DNA of 64,000 nucleotides from Aquilaria yunnanensis. Its lineage: Eukaryota > Streptophyta > Magnoliopsida > Malvales > Thymelaeaceae. Shown piece after piece: positions 22,414-35,043 of the stretch. The notes below the pieces were generated by a model, which saw only the letters and a program-made list of their open reading frames with translations, was not told where the DNA came from and searched no databases. The position numbers and the translations under genes are program-made. The stretch spans positions 20,025,001-20,089,000 of the forward strand of contig CM077594.1 of assembly GCA_039654915.1 (NCBI GenBank). The letters are read 5' to 3'. Each line of letters opens with the position of its first letter. Position 1 is the first letter of the stretch.

Positions 22414-23447
22414 ACAGCTGATAAAGCCAACAACCTATGCTTATGATCTTAAAAACACAATAGTGGATCTCTTTAAAAAATTATAGATCCATAAACCAAA
22501 TTCCTATAAGAATTAATAAAGGTTTACATGTCATGGTATGGCTTTATAAGAGATTTGGTGACTGGATAGTTAGATAAACTTATAACTTTCAAATTAAAGT
22601 GCCTATCTTAGCTCCCCCATCTTCATCTAATTGTCTTGATCCTAGATTCTATAAGAAACTATGAAAAATCAAGAGTCCTCCCAAGGTCTCAATCTTCATT
22701 TTTAGATCTTGTTAAAGTTGTCCGGCCACTAATGTGAATAGAGTTAAACTGAACTTGACCAAAACTTACAAATGCCATTTTCCTTAAATCCAAAAATTGT
22801 AAAACATGTGCTTATGCTTTATGAATGGACTAAACTGGTTGGGGTTGGAACTATGGACTATGTTGTAGTTAAGAGAGCTATTTCTAAATTTGAAAGTTGA
22901 GTTTTTTAGATAAAGACTAGAATAACATTAGGTGGAATTAAAGTTGAAGTCTTTCTATAAAAAAATTTTGCTTGTATGCTGGAATATTTGGCTTTTAGAA
23001 AAACCGCAATCTTTCAACAAACAAAGTATTTCCTGCTTTTGTGATTGACCAAAGAAAAAAGGCTTTGCTGCATACTAGAGTACTTTGAAAGTTCCAGGGC
23101 CTAGCTCTGGCAAGAAGATTATGCCTCAACACTGGGCCAATAAAAACAAATGCATATGATGTTTATGAAAGTGGCTCAGGTAAAGTTGTAACTACCATTA
23201 TTTTCAAAATAACAATGGATAGCTTATAATAGCAGAAGGATTAGCCAATAGAACAACTTGTCCTACAATTTCTGAAGCTACAACTATAGAATATGCAATA
23301 AAAAAAAAAGCAAACTAGATGAAATTGTAAGAAATTGAAGTAAAGATTGATTCTAAAATAATAGCCTATCTTATTAGCAAAGGAGGAGAGTCGTAGAAAA
23401 TAAGAGTTATTGTTATAGACATTTAGTTATTTCAACAAAATTTTACA
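22414..23447. other. Stretch with coding-like traces, no gene assigned
   Basis: Short frame pieces such as STNKVFPAFVIDQRKKALLH (near 23010) and EIEVKIDSKIIAYLISKGGE (near 23330) look protein-like but are separated by stops and shifts. I do not recognise the family; it may be an old pseudogene. Confidence 0.3.
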
Positions 23448-23455
23448 TTTTGTTG

Positions 23456-24228
23456 TAGGGGCAAGCATGGGTAAGGTTGGTTAGGTTTTTTTGTAGAACT
23501 GAACTAACAAGAAATAATCATGGTTCCAAAAAATTTTAACCTAACCCGAGAACCATGAACCAAATAGAACCAGAATGATGGGTCTAGGTTTTTTTATTCT
23601 AGTTTTTGGATTTTTTTATTCCTAAAGTTAGTCGAAATCATGTGATTTTCAAAGCTATGCCCATACAGTGAACGGTGCCACTAAATTGATCTAGACAAGG
23701 AATCGGCATGTCTACTAGGCAGCGGTGTAAACTGTACTATGCGGAAGGGCTATAAGGTCGATGCCTAAACTGGTAGCTTAGTTGCTTACATTTGATAAAG
23801 CATCCAAGGCTGGTGGTCAATTCTCTAATTCTAAATCTAGGGTCATACTGAAATATAGGAGATCAAAGGAAGTTAAGAGAGCAAAAAATAGGAGGAAGAG
23901 GAGGTGATGCACAGTGAATGACAGAGGACGATAATCTAGGGAATGAGTTGGGGTGGATGCCAAGTTGTAACAATTAGTAGTTTGGGGATAAATCTGCAGC
24001 ATAAGGTATAACTTCAGGACTATTTGCAGACTTTACCTATTTATTATATACACCTTCGGTTGTCGGATCCACCTCAGGTTGGTTTCATATAGAACCAAAA
24101 CCAACTTGAAAACGGATGGTTTATCCAATGATAGAACTAACCCATGACCCATCATCAACTTTTACCCAACCTAACCCAGCCCACCCTTATTAGGTTGGTT
24201 GGTTTTCCCTAACTCATGCTTACCCTTA
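23456..24228. mobile_element. Non-autonomous hAT element (773 bp)
   Basis: The ends are TAGGGGCAAGCATGGGTAAG and, complemented from the right, TAAGGGTAAGCATGAGTTAG. Flanks TTTTGTTG (23448-23455) and TTTTGTAG (24229-24236) form an 8-bp target duplication with one change. Subterminal GGTTGG/CCAACC motifs repeat in both orientations. No transposase. The same family is represented at 44888-45849. Confidence 0.82.
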
Positions 24229-24284
24229 TTTTGTAGTTTCATTTACATTTCTAGAACAACAAACCTATGTGCAGATGCTACGGC

Positions 24285-25701
24285 TGTTAATGTTGTGCCT
24301 AAAAGCCAATCATGAGATGATTGTATTTTTTGCATATTGAGTCATGATATTTTATTAAGGCATTAATCCAGCAATTATGTTTGTTGTTTTGTTTCTGCGT
24401 AACTTAACAAACATAATTGTAACCCTAGAATAATGATATTCTTAAACGTCCCTGGTCTAGTATTATTGTGGAGCGGGTTGCAATAATACATAACGACTAG
24501 CATATGTGGAGACTAATATGAGATATGTAGTCTACATATGGGTACAAGTTGGAGAACTTGTGTACTGGACCGACCCACCATGAGAACACTACATGGATCG
24601 TTATATGAGTGTCATAAGTGATTCTCATAATGATCATGGTATATGTAGTCCTTCGACCTAAGATCACCAAGGTTCCCTACATGTGAGTCACATGCTTTGA
24701 TACTTTTCCTTGTTGCTCGTAACTGAGTGAACTTGAAGGAGGTCATTAGGTATGTCACATATCATGCAGAGGGATTTGTATGATCAAGATGGGATTTATC
24801 CCTCCTATGTAACGGGAGTGATATCTTCGGGCCCCTTGATAGAGTAAGACTTAGAAAAATGCATGGCCATGCTCAGATGAGTTGATATACGATATCAATG
24901 TCATCAGTTTAAGTTGGTCTACTCGGTAATCAAGAAACCAAAGATTGGGCTATACGAGAGTGACACATTCCATGTCTCGTGCTTAATCTTAATATCTTGG
25001 ACAAAGGGACAATGGCATATATCGGTGATGATCATAAAGGTTTAGTCGAATCATCGACAATCTTGTCACTTGAGTCGCAATGATATGTTGCTAGACACCG
25101 CTCATTGCTTATGATCATAAATGTGATTTATGATCATTGCCAACGTGGTAAGAGCCTATTGGGTCGCACACATAGAGCTATTTGGATCATTAGAGTGCAT
25201 GGGCTAGTAATTTGGGTTTTGGTTGCACAATAATTTCGTATTAATAATGGGCTCAATAGTTGAGCCATTATTAAGCCCAAAATTAAAGCCTAATTGGATT
25301 AGGGCTTTGAAACCTATTAGGCCTGGAAGTTGAGTCTCATTATAAATATAACTTCTAGTGAGAAATTCGCAGGTCTCCTTGCCCTAGCCTCCCAAAAGGA
25401 GAGCCTCACTCTTCTCTTGCAATTCCTTGGAGGACGCAAGCTAGCATTGCGAGCGCAAGAAAAACCTATCTGTCGGGACGTGGTGGAAGCGTGGTGATCC
25501 CGAGAGGCTCGTGTGGATACCATAGAGAGCCTGAACACGTCAACTGTTCAAGTTTTGTGATTCAACTCTATAATTGAGTGAGAGATCTCAACCGAAAATT
25601 AGGTATGAAAATTTTCGAACACCCAGTTTACCCCGTTTCACTTGGATCCTGGAGGGTTTTGGTTAAATTTCGCTGCACTGTTTGGCTCCCGAAACCCATC
25701 A
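24285..25701. repeat. Solo LTR of an LTR retrotransposon (1,417 bp)
   Basis: The sequence starts TGTTAATGTTGTGCC and ends GAAACCCATCA, with a perfect 5-bp duplication ACGGC on both sides (24280-24284 and 25702-25706). No second copy, primer site, polypurine tract or pol sequence adjoins, so it is a solo LTR left by recombination between the two LTRs of an element. A TATA-like TATAAATATA lies near 25341. The orientation is assigned only by TG...CA, which is symmetric. Superfamily not determined. Confidence 0.82.
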
Positions 25702-25706
25702 ACGGC

Positions 25707-26360
25707 ACCATACCATGAAAAGGAGATGAGATTAATTGAGTGGACAAATAAACTATCATTTCCTATTCTGACTTATTTGGCTCAAGATTTGGTGTATGAC
25801 CCTTATTGATTTTGCTTTGATAAAATTCATCTTCTTTGGAGAGGGGAAAAAAATGTAACAAAAACAAACTCTTAACCTTGTTATCGAATGATTTCCGACA
25901 TCAATGCTCTTAAACCCTATTTAAGATGTTCATCATGACCAAAAAGTGTTGTTCCTTACACTAATTATGAGCACATATGGGAGACGTAAGTTTTGCATGA
26001 TTATGGCTAAAACTAACATAATTACATAGTTCAGTGACTAAATGAAGAGTTTGACTTTCTATGGTCCTTTATTCAAGATTACAGAAATAGAAAGTATTAA
26101 AAAATTAGCAATAATAAACCCAGAAATAAAGATAAATGAGATAATGACCTAAAAGTGGACTTTCACTTGTTATTCATTAACCCACATTGAAGTATAGACT
26201 TATAGAGAAAGCTTTTCTTTCATTACTAATTGCCCAAACCTCATTATCAACTTAGTGCCTAGCTGTATCATTTTAACCTTTAACACCTCCACAATGGCCC
26301 ATACAAGCACCAATAAGCCTCAGAAGGAATTGGCTATTATTATTATTATTAGCAATTAGA
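25707..26360. other. Sequence between the solo LTR and the UBTD-like pseudogene
   Basis: AT-rich, with no open frame. By position it would be the former upstream region of the pseudogene, about 660 bp between the solo LTR duplication and the presumed first exon. An (ATT)n run lies near 26336-26350. Confidence 0.4.
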
Positions 26361-29300
26361 ATGGGTCATACTGAATCCAAATGGGCCAAAAAAAGTTGTA
26401 AATGTTTTCCATTGCTGATCTTTTTGTATGATTTAGCTTGGTGAGTTTGCTCAGTGAAATGGGCATTCATTGTTTCATGATTTAGTTGTTTTTTTTTTTA
26501 TCTCTCTCTCTCTGATTGGATGATGTGTTTCTTTGTGGAATACATGAGAAATTTGATGTTTTTATTGCAAAATTCTTGCATATAATGAATTAGGTGCTTG
26601 ATCATTTCACCGATTTAATCCAGGTTGTTTAGTTTCCAGCAATATTATGTTGTTATAGTGCTAGATATTATGCTTTCAATATGCCTTTTATGGTCTTATT
26701 GCTTACTAATGAAAATCCTAAGTTACCACTATATGCTCTTGACTTCTAGATATCAAAGTATTATTACTCATAACATTTTATAGTTTGTTTATGAGGATCA
26801 CTTTTAGAGAATTGGGTCATTTTGATTATTTCTATGTTCAAATTATCATAATTATTTTATCTTGAATCTTGGGGAAAGGATATCTATTTTATACTTCCCA
26901 ACACATAATCAAAAGATTTCATTTAAGTGATAAAAAATGATTTTATAATTATATTAACATCAAATATGGCAAGTGAATTTAACTAGTTACCACATGGGTT
27001 TATTTAAATATGGTGTCCAAAGCCATGGAAATTCTTACAAATACTTGCATACTTGTGCAGTTAGTAGTTTAGCTTCATTCATTTGCATTTTTGTTTGCTA
27101 CTCATGATAATGTTCAACATGTGATAAACTACATAGATCATTTTATGTTGGTTGATTAGAATTCATATAATCACATGCTATTGTAAATGATTAGACATTT
27201 TTATCTTATATGTAACTTTCAATTTGCACTACTATCATAGAGAATGCTAAAAAAAATAAAAAAGCCAAAGCCTTGGAAGCAAACTGAAACAATAATAAGG
27301 GCATAACTTATGCAAATGCGTGACAAGTTTTAGGGCACAACTACATATTATGTTGGTCACAAAGGTAACCTTTCTCTTATTTTCCCTCTAATTCATCTGT
27401 TACAGAATTTCATTTAAGTCATTACGTCAATAGTCTAACCTTTGGTTTGGATGTTTAAGATTGGTCATAACCTATATTCTTGGGTCCAACTCTTTTTTTG
27501 CTTTTGGCCTTCCATATTATGTGCAAAAAATGTGCCTATGTGTTTTTGTGGTTTATAGAAGTTTTTTCCTATTTTTTGTTTGATAGAGCTAAGCTAATGC
27601 TGATTTTCTATTTCAGTGTTCCATTATGTTAATGTTGAATGATAATAGTCATAAATATAAACAAGAATGTGTATTCTAGCATTAACTTTAGATTTTGAGT
27701 CCTCAACAGCATGTGTTTTTGCTTGTAAAAATCAACAATTTTGATCCACACAAGTAAGAGGATGGTGGCACAATGAATAACTACTGATGGATATCCATGA
27801 AATGGAATAGGTGTATGCTTTTTAGGAATTGATGAAACATTAACATATTTGGTTATTCTGTCACCACATATTGTGTAATAGTTTTGTGCATTTAAAACTT
27901 GCCAATGGAAACAAGAAGTGCAATTTTATCTTACTTGGAAATTTATTAAGCCGTGAATTTGCAAAGTAAGTTGTCTAAGTATAATTATCTTTTTGGTGTG
28001 TGTTATGATTCTACATAGTCAATCCAAGGGTTTCCTATTTTTATTTTACAATTAAGCCTATCTACTCATCACCAATTCATTTTGGTTGAAGGCTTTAACA
28101 TGTTATAAATGCTTAAGGCTTGTTATTGACTCATTTACATGTTTGTAAGTTGCAAACCCTGTTGTCATTGTAAAGGAATGGTATAAAGGCACATGGTTAT
28201 ATCAAGCCATCAAGGAATTCATAGTTTTTATGTTGTACTTAGGCATTTCCACCTACTACGAATTAATTTTGAGTTGGATGCTTTAATGCTATAGTTTTAC
28301 TGGTACTGTTCTCTTTGTTTGTCTGCTAGTTATAAACAATTTATCTTTTAAATTTGCCTAGTGTAGTTAATATTTATTAGAACTAAAAAAACATAAAAAG
28401 AAGTTTATGAGAATCAATTCATGTGATATGTTAGAAATACAAGTACCTTTATAGCATATGTTTACAAATTTTGTTTAATAGAACTTCTTTAGATTAGTTA
28501 CATAGAGGTTCTCATTAGTGTGACTCTAAAGGGAGGTTCTTGACAACTACAAGCTTGAGGAGTAGTTCATTCTTCCTTGCACTTGCCATTTGTCTCAATT
28601 TGTTACAATAAGTATGCATCCATGGTTTGTAATATTTATGGTAGCAACCATGACTTAAAGGATGGAGTTTGAGTCTTACGAGCCCTTGTAGATTAATATG
28701 CTTATGGATATATCATCAGCATAATTTCATGAAAAAGCTTTTATTCTTCTTTCTTGTGGGAATGTAAAGATAATCTGACCCTGACATTTGATTGCATTGC
28801 CACATGGCAGCAATTCCCCAGCTTTATTTGTTGTGATATGTTTGTTGTTAAACTCTAGCATAATGTTTACATTAGGTTGTTTGTGGCTGTTGAAACCTTA
28901 AGATGTTTTAATGCTTTAGATAGGGATCCTACTGGGGAAAACTATGTGAACTGCCTACAGTCACTAGAGCTAGTTTATGGTTAATGAAGAAACCATCGAG
29001 GGATTACCTATTTTTATTATTAGTCTGGACCTGGAGTTGTTATATTGTAACTCAAGCAAACTATTGCTTGAACTTATACCAAAACACCATTGATTGTCTC
29101 TAACTATGAGGGATATTATTTATTGATTTTCTTGGAAATATAATTCAAGTGTAAATGCAATCTTCTAGAGAAATAGGATGCACTTTGGGCAACATCTAAA
29201 GTAGATATAACCTTGACACAACCTATTGTTGAGGGTGCTGGGATTATTATGCAGAATAAAGATTTGACCGATTTGCTATGATGAGAAAGGTGTAGACTTG

Positions 29301-29430
29301 ATGACTTTATCTTCTATGAATTTCTTCCCACAAACATTTCTTGATTGAACACATGTTTCTTGCATGTGCAAAGTATGAACTACCAAAGTACACCTTGAGT
29401 AAGTCGACCAATTTGATTTGCGTGAACTAG
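26361..29430 (+). pseudogene. Pseudogene of a ubiquitin domain-containing (UBTD-like) gene
   Basis: Dispersed exon remnants appear in correct order. Exon 2 (27241-27364) reads KIKKPKPWKQTETIIRA, stop, LMQMRDKF, stop, then TYYVGHKG. Exon 3 (about 29171-29290) reads DALWATSKVDITLTQPIVEG, then AGIIMQNKDLT and, after a frameshift, CYDEKG. Exon 4 (29366-29430) reads AKYELPKYTLSKSTNLI, then a stop. This follows the plant UBTD protein order (RKPKPWKH..., IWDALRAAAEADLTLAQTIV, NADLTVCYDERG, AKYELPKYVLSEPTNLI). A possible exon 1 begins at 26361. GT donors follow exons 2 and 3 (27365, 29291). In-frame stops (for example TAG for the usual Trp) mark it as dead. Introns remain, so it is not a retrocopy. 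Confidence 0.82.
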
Positions 29431-32000
29431 AAGAGTGCAGTTGTGAACGTTCCTATTCTAACCATGTTATAAATGTTTCTATTCTAACCATATTGTGAAT
29501 GTTTGTAAATGTTTCTATTCTAACCAAGTTGTGATGTTTCTATTCCTATGCTATAAACGGTGTATATTGATCCATATTTAGGTCCTCATGTCATCCAATC
29601 TTAATGCTCATGTGAAAATTCGTGCTAGTAATTTTTTTTCCTCTTTGGTGGGTAGTATGCTTCAAATGTACTCTTCATGAATATCAAGAAAGGGAAGTTG
29701 GAAACTTGATTGAATATAATTTTGGGCAAGGTTTCAGCTTGTTGCTAGTAATTATAATTTGTTGTTAAGATACCATGATGCTCCGCTTTCATACGTTGAT
29801 CTTTATAGTGTATAATAAGATTTGGGTTTCACCTTTCTGCGTTAATCATATATGTGGTTCATGTATGTTATGAGATGTTAAAACCCAGTTTAGCACCTTT
29901 TTTCTTGTCCTAGATCTATATATTTGTATTGGTTTGAAACTTGAAATTGTTGAATAGAAATTACTGTTAATTTATTGTTCTTTCCGTTGATTGACAACTT
30001 CTCTTGCAACAGAAGCCAAAAGCTAGATATAGATTAGGCACAAACATATTTTGTTGCTTGAATCATATGCTTTTTCCATCTAGACTATTTGAGCTCACTT
30101 TTTTTTTTTAACAGAAATCTGATACTGAATTTTGGATTATCTTGTAGATTAAAAATTGAAAGTATTTTTTTCAACAAATTCTTAAATATTTTTATCAATT
30201 ATGGTTAAAGAAAAAAATCTTAAATGTACTGAACATAATAATTTGTTTTATGTGTTATGGAAAAAAGACTTGAAACTAAAAGCTACTTGTTGTCCACCTT
30301 TTACAAAAAAGAAAATGCATGGATTTTGTTATGGATCCCTCTAAATTCAAATTCATTTTCCTTGATGTGAAACCCCAAACATTGTGCTCCATCCATTTCG
30401 AAAATAGTTAGAAGCTTTTATTGGAATTTAAAGACTTGAAAGTTGGAACTACTATAAGTTGTAGGGATTTTGCCATTGATACCTCCAAATTCACATGCCT
30501 TTTAAATTCCTTATGTGACACCCTAAATTGTACTCATTCAATTTAAAATGTAAATTTTTTTTACCTATGTTTGTGTCTCAATCCAAATAGACCACTATTT
30601 CTTTTCAGCTCAAATATGCCACTCATATTTTTAAATTGGCTAAATTGGTCACTCTTTATTAAATTCAGTAGTCAATTCAACATTAAATCAACTCAATTTA
30701 ATATTAAACTATTGCTTTTAATGTGTAACAATAACGAATCACTTTCAGATAGGAAAATGTCTAAATTTACCATTGTCATTTTGGCAATAGAGCGATTTTA
30801 CTATTGATATTTTTTCATCATAGATTTGCAATTGACATTTTATATTATGAGCAAATCTACCACTGCCCATTAAAATCGGTTACATGGAAAATTGAAAATA
30901 TGAGGAAAATGCAACTTTCAATTTTAAGTTTTCTTTACTTAACACTTTGGACCTTAAGTCTCTGAATTTATCATTTTCACTATCATCTTTAAAATGACCT
31001 TCACTCTAGTAACACCCTGTACCCTCCGCCAACCTTCACTCTTTTCAGCATCAATGCTATCTCCACTCTTTCATATATTACAACAATGCTCCTTAGAAAA
31101 CCCTACTCTACTACTTATTTCCACCACCATACTTTCTTTCTCAAGATAAGAGTGATATTATGAAGGTTGTTTAGTGGCCAATCAATACACAATCATTAGG
31201 CATAAAAGTAGGCAACACAAGAGAATCAATACCCATGAAAAACCTCAAGTAGACATTAAATAATAAGAATCGAGAGTTGTATCCTAAAGAGACATACGGA
31301 AATCTACTCCATGGCTAAAACATCCATAGATAAAATACTTGAGTATAATCCAAACATCAAAGTGCCAATACAAAGAAAAGAAGGAATGAAAGAACCAAAT
31401 AGAAACCCCTAGTAGCTTAAGCCTCCTTTTGCTCCAAGACTTTCTTTGCCACCTTCAAACCAAGCTCCAAGCTCAAGCCTCCAATGGTGACTCCAAAAAA
31501 GGAAGAAAAGAAAAGTATGGTGAATGGATGAACAACCAAACCCTTCTTTAAGAATTTCCTTTCAAAAACCCTCATAAAATATTGTCCTATGCTCCACCTA
31601 ACTTAAAAGATAGAATCCCCTAATCAACGGAGAGCTTGTATTAAAAAATGAAGCAGGGCACCACAAAGATCCAGAAATCAAGCCAACGCATTGCCAAAAC
31701 AAGGGAACTTGTGGTGACTCATCACCACGGCATCGAATCGTCGGTGACATGGTGCCAATAATGATGCAAAAATGGCAGCAAGTTGATAATGTTGGTGACG
31801 CATCACTAACATTTTTTCCATCTTTGACCCTTGCATGCCCAACTTTTTCTTCACTCAACCTCGTTTCATTCCGATGCATACACAATGTATCCAACCTACA
31901 TAAAGAATAAACAAAGCAAGAAAAACTAAGAAAAATGGCACAACAAGATAGAAATTGATGGTTAAAATCACAAAAAATTTAACAACTTTGACCGTTACAA
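29431..32000. other. AT-rich intergenic stretch
   Basis: No gene recognised. 30338-30405 and 30478-30548 are a diverged direct repeat (ATCCCTCTAAATTCAAATTC compared with ATACCTCCAAATTCACATGC). 31200-31900 is less AT-rich and repeat-like; its 98-codon minus-strand frame (31598-31894) has no known domain. Confidence 0.45.
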
Positions 32001-32760
32001 AATGCACTTTTCATAGAACCGGATCTATTCTTGATGACTTTATGCCCTTACTCTTCTTCTTAAGGGCAAATCTACCCTTTTTAGCCTTCAGTTGCTCCTT
32101 CTATCCTACAAGTTGATTAAGCTCCCTTGCGTGCATATACCGAGTAGCTCGAATGAAAAATTCTACTATATTCCTAAAAAGGTTCTTAAGTCAGTCCCAG
32201 GCCAAACTAGGTCCCTCAAAAGCCCTTGGGTGATAACTACCAAGTATAGCCCAGGGACAAATCCTACACTTATACTGCCTCAGCGTTGAATCTTCATATG
32301 AAATGCCTTAGGGATTTGTCCTGACCTTCATGTATCTTTAATAGATGAGCCATCATTTTGGGGGTTGGTCTACTCCCCAAAAAGTGAAAAAGGAATGCCT
32401 CAGAAAAATCCTTGAATAAGTGGAAACAATGCCCCCTATTAGTCCCAAACCAAGAGGCGGTCACTCCCATCAATGTTGAATTGAACGCCCTATACATGAT
32501 TGCATCCGAGGCCCTTTTTAGACTCATGAAGGTGATATACATCTACAAATAATTGACAGGGTCCATAAGACTATTATATAGGTAGATCTTTGGCATGCGA
32601 AATCCATTAGGAGTTGGAGTGTTGATTATCTCATCCACAAATGGTTGTAGCCACATATATTCGATATCAATGGTAGAACCAGAGCCTACTGTGGAGGGCT
32701 CGGGCATTCTCATATGCTGCTCTATCTGTTCCAACCTCTATAGGATAACATTTATGTTGC
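32000..32760 (-). pseudogene. Gypsy gag remnant
   Basis: The minus-strand frames read PFVDEIINTPTPNGFRMPKI and LMDPVNYL (32734-32543), then AFNSTLMGVTASWFGT, FKDFSEAFLFHF and LLKIHEGQDKSLRHFI (32542-32294). They match the retrotransposon gag domain: PFxxxIxxxPxPxxFxxPxxxxYDGxxDPxxHL, then AFxxTLxGxAxxWF, FxxLxxxFxxxF, and LxxIxQxxxESLRxYIxRF. The YDG block is degraded to YNS. Stops interrupt the frame near 32294 and beyond. No CCHC zinc knuckle or protease was seen. Confidence 0.8.
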
Positions 32761-33168
32761 TGCCAACAGGGTACATCAAATTACCCTAAAGATGCTCAAG
32801 GTTTAGCTACATGGGCCCTTGGAGGTAAATCCCGATGATGGACTCGGTAGGGTTCATCAAGAACTAGGTAGTTTTCAGTGGCTTCTTCTGAAGCCTTTGG
32901 GTGCGTTCTACGAATCTCCTATTGAATGGTTGCTTTTAGCTGCTCAAAAAGGGTGTGTTGAAGAGCCTGAAATTGATCATCATTCAATAAAGCTGGACCT
33001 TTCCCTTTGATAGGGTCCCTTTATGGTACTGAGGGTTTTATTTTTCAATTTTATGGTCAGTCCCTTTATCTAAGGATTTGATAACTTGTCTAGCTTACAT
33101 GTTGTCTCTTATTCTTATTTGCTGGCTATTCTTGGTTGTCCATACAAGATCTCTAAGTGTACACCATG

Positions 33169-33187
33169 TTCCCATAAACGGTGCTAA
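33169..33187 (-). other. Primer-binding-site-like sequence
   Basis: Just inside the LTR on the minus strand the sequence TTAGCACCGTTTATGGGAA occurs where Tat elements have a TGGCGCCG..GTGGGGA type site. It differs by several transitions, as expected for an old copy. Confidence 0.6.
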
Positions 33188-33189
33188 AT

Positions 33190-33579
33190 TGATAGTTAAT
33201 GGGTTTGTGTGGACTTGACTTAAAAGCTTGAAGAATGGTAAACAGAGACCCAGCACCCAAAGACAATGTCAAAGCCCCAAGGTGTTTTCCTGAAGGAAAC
33301 CCTCTAACGATCAAGTTAGGTCCCAACAAGATGAGAGAAATAATAAGTGCTCAGCAAAAATCTTATACCTTGAGATTGGTGAATGGAGCTAGTTTATATA
33401 ACTGGGGGGAGGTCCATGAAAATCGCTTCTAGATAGAAATCATTTAATCCATCTTGTAATTCTAGGATTTTGTTTTCATACCTAATGGGTTCCCTTTTTG
33501 GTTTGCTGGGCCTCTAATTTATCTATCATTGATCGACCTATTATGGGCCTTGCATTGGACCTATATCTTACCAATAACA
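33190..33579 (-). repeat. 5' LTR of the Tat fragment (390 bp)
   Basis: On the minus strand it runs from TGTTATTGGTAAGATATAGG to CCCATTAACTATCA and contains a TTATATAAAC box. It aligns with the LTR at 20385-20782 over its length but is clearly diverged. A 65-codon open frame within it (33235-33432, +) is not a gene. Confidence 0.78.
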
Positions 33580-34261
33580 AAATATACTCATTTCACTCAG
33601 AATATTACCATGCAGGGTAATTTTTTTTTTACAATACACACTTATTTCACATAGAAGCATTCTTACAATTTAACAAAGAGTGGCTAATTTGGTTATTTGA
33701 TAACATAAGTAGTATATTTGAACTGAGAAAAATAATGATAAATTTGGGCTTGAAACATAAATAATAGTGATTTTTTTTGTAATTTTTTTTCCATCTTTAA
33801 GGTTAGTTATGCTTTATATTTTCTCTAACTCTATCTCATAATGTTTATGCATAAGAGTTATCAGATGAGTAAATTCCATATATCATTTAGCAACACAATA
33901 CAAAGGCATTCAATACTGCAATAGATAGAGAAGATATCTTGGTCTTAAAGTTATATTAGTTTTAATAAATTCAAACTCTCATGTTCCCAGCTTAGCTGAC
34001 AACAACATTCTATGTAGAAGACCCAGGTCTAATGACACTATAATCCAAAACATCAAGTATCTAGAAGTGTTTAAATGGCAGCCAAAATCCTTCAAGGTTT
34101 CGTGCATCATGCACTTCAACCCTTACCTTTCCTATAGCTCCTTTTAATCATTGTAATTCTTATGCTTGTAAAGATTCTAAATATACAAAAAAAGAATTTA
34201 AACAGTACTATTTAAAAATAATAAGACAAAATACATAAATATATATTAAAATATTTTTTTT
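33580..34261. other. AT-rich intergenic stretch
   Basis: No gene, RNA or element end recognised. Confidence 0.5.
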
Positions 34262-34369
34262 GTAATGATGATCTTGATTTTCTTCTTTTGTAATAAAAAA
34301 TACAAGATAAGGCTAAGAGATAATAAATAAAGGAAACAAGTTGGTGGGTAAGAATGACTTTTTGCCTAG

Positions 34370-34640
34370 GCATGACCAGGATCAAATAGCGCTACATGGA
34401 TTCAAGGACATTCTTGATCTAGTGAATAGGATGGTGAACCCTCGTGCGAATTGACAGATTACCCAATATTGCCTACAGAGCCTGCGAACAATCAGTTAAT
34501 ATAGTTATTGTTGTCGAATCCTGATTCATTACAAAAAAAACCTCTCCAAAAATAGTAGAGGGTTTAGCTTCCAATGTTGATTCACAGTAGGAAGTAGAAT
34601 TCCTTGTTAGTGTTTAGGAGGGGCATTAATACACGACCAT
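34370..34640 (-). pseudogene. LINE RNase H remnant
   Basis: Minus-strand translation gives CESTLEAKPSTIFGEVFF, then TTITILTDCSQAL and AILGNL. The Glu of EAK and the Asp of TDCSQ match the catalytic blocks of the RNase H at the 3' end of plant L1 LINE ORF2. Short and damaged, so moderate certainty. Confidence 0.55.
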
Positions 34641-35043
34641 ACCCAAACTACCGCACCCAGACCCGATGAGCGATGTCATGCCTCATCAGTCACAAAAATT
34701 TCAAGACGTCGAGGCTTAAACTACTCTTATTGTTGTCCGTAAGATTGACATAAAGAAGATGGAAGAGCATGGGGGGAGTAAAAGTATTTTCGCCAAAAAT
34801 CATTTGCCATCAATAATTGCAAGAAAAGATAATCCCGTCTAGAAATAATAAAAAAAATATGGAAAAGAGTGTTCGTGAAGGTTCATTCATTCTAATTGAG
34901 CTAGATAATCCACAAAGTGCCTATGAGAAATCGAAATCAATCTTGAGGCCAATGTTTTGATAAAAAAGGAGGCAAGCCAAGCATTCTTCAAAAGAGTCAT
35001 AGATGGTAGGTAAAGGGCGAGAACAAAAATTACCTCATAAATC

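Larger units (their letters stand above)
32000..33579 (-). mobile_element. 5' part of a Tat-lineage gypsy element: LTR, primer site, gag
   Basis: Read on the minus strand, this begins with an LTR (33579 to 33190), then a tRNA primer-site-like stretch, then a decayed gag that stops near 32000. Pol is absent. The LTR is the same family as that at 20385-20782, which belongs to an element that has pol but no gag, in the opposite orientation. It is therefore either an independent truncated copy or the missing half of that element. Confidence 0.8.
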
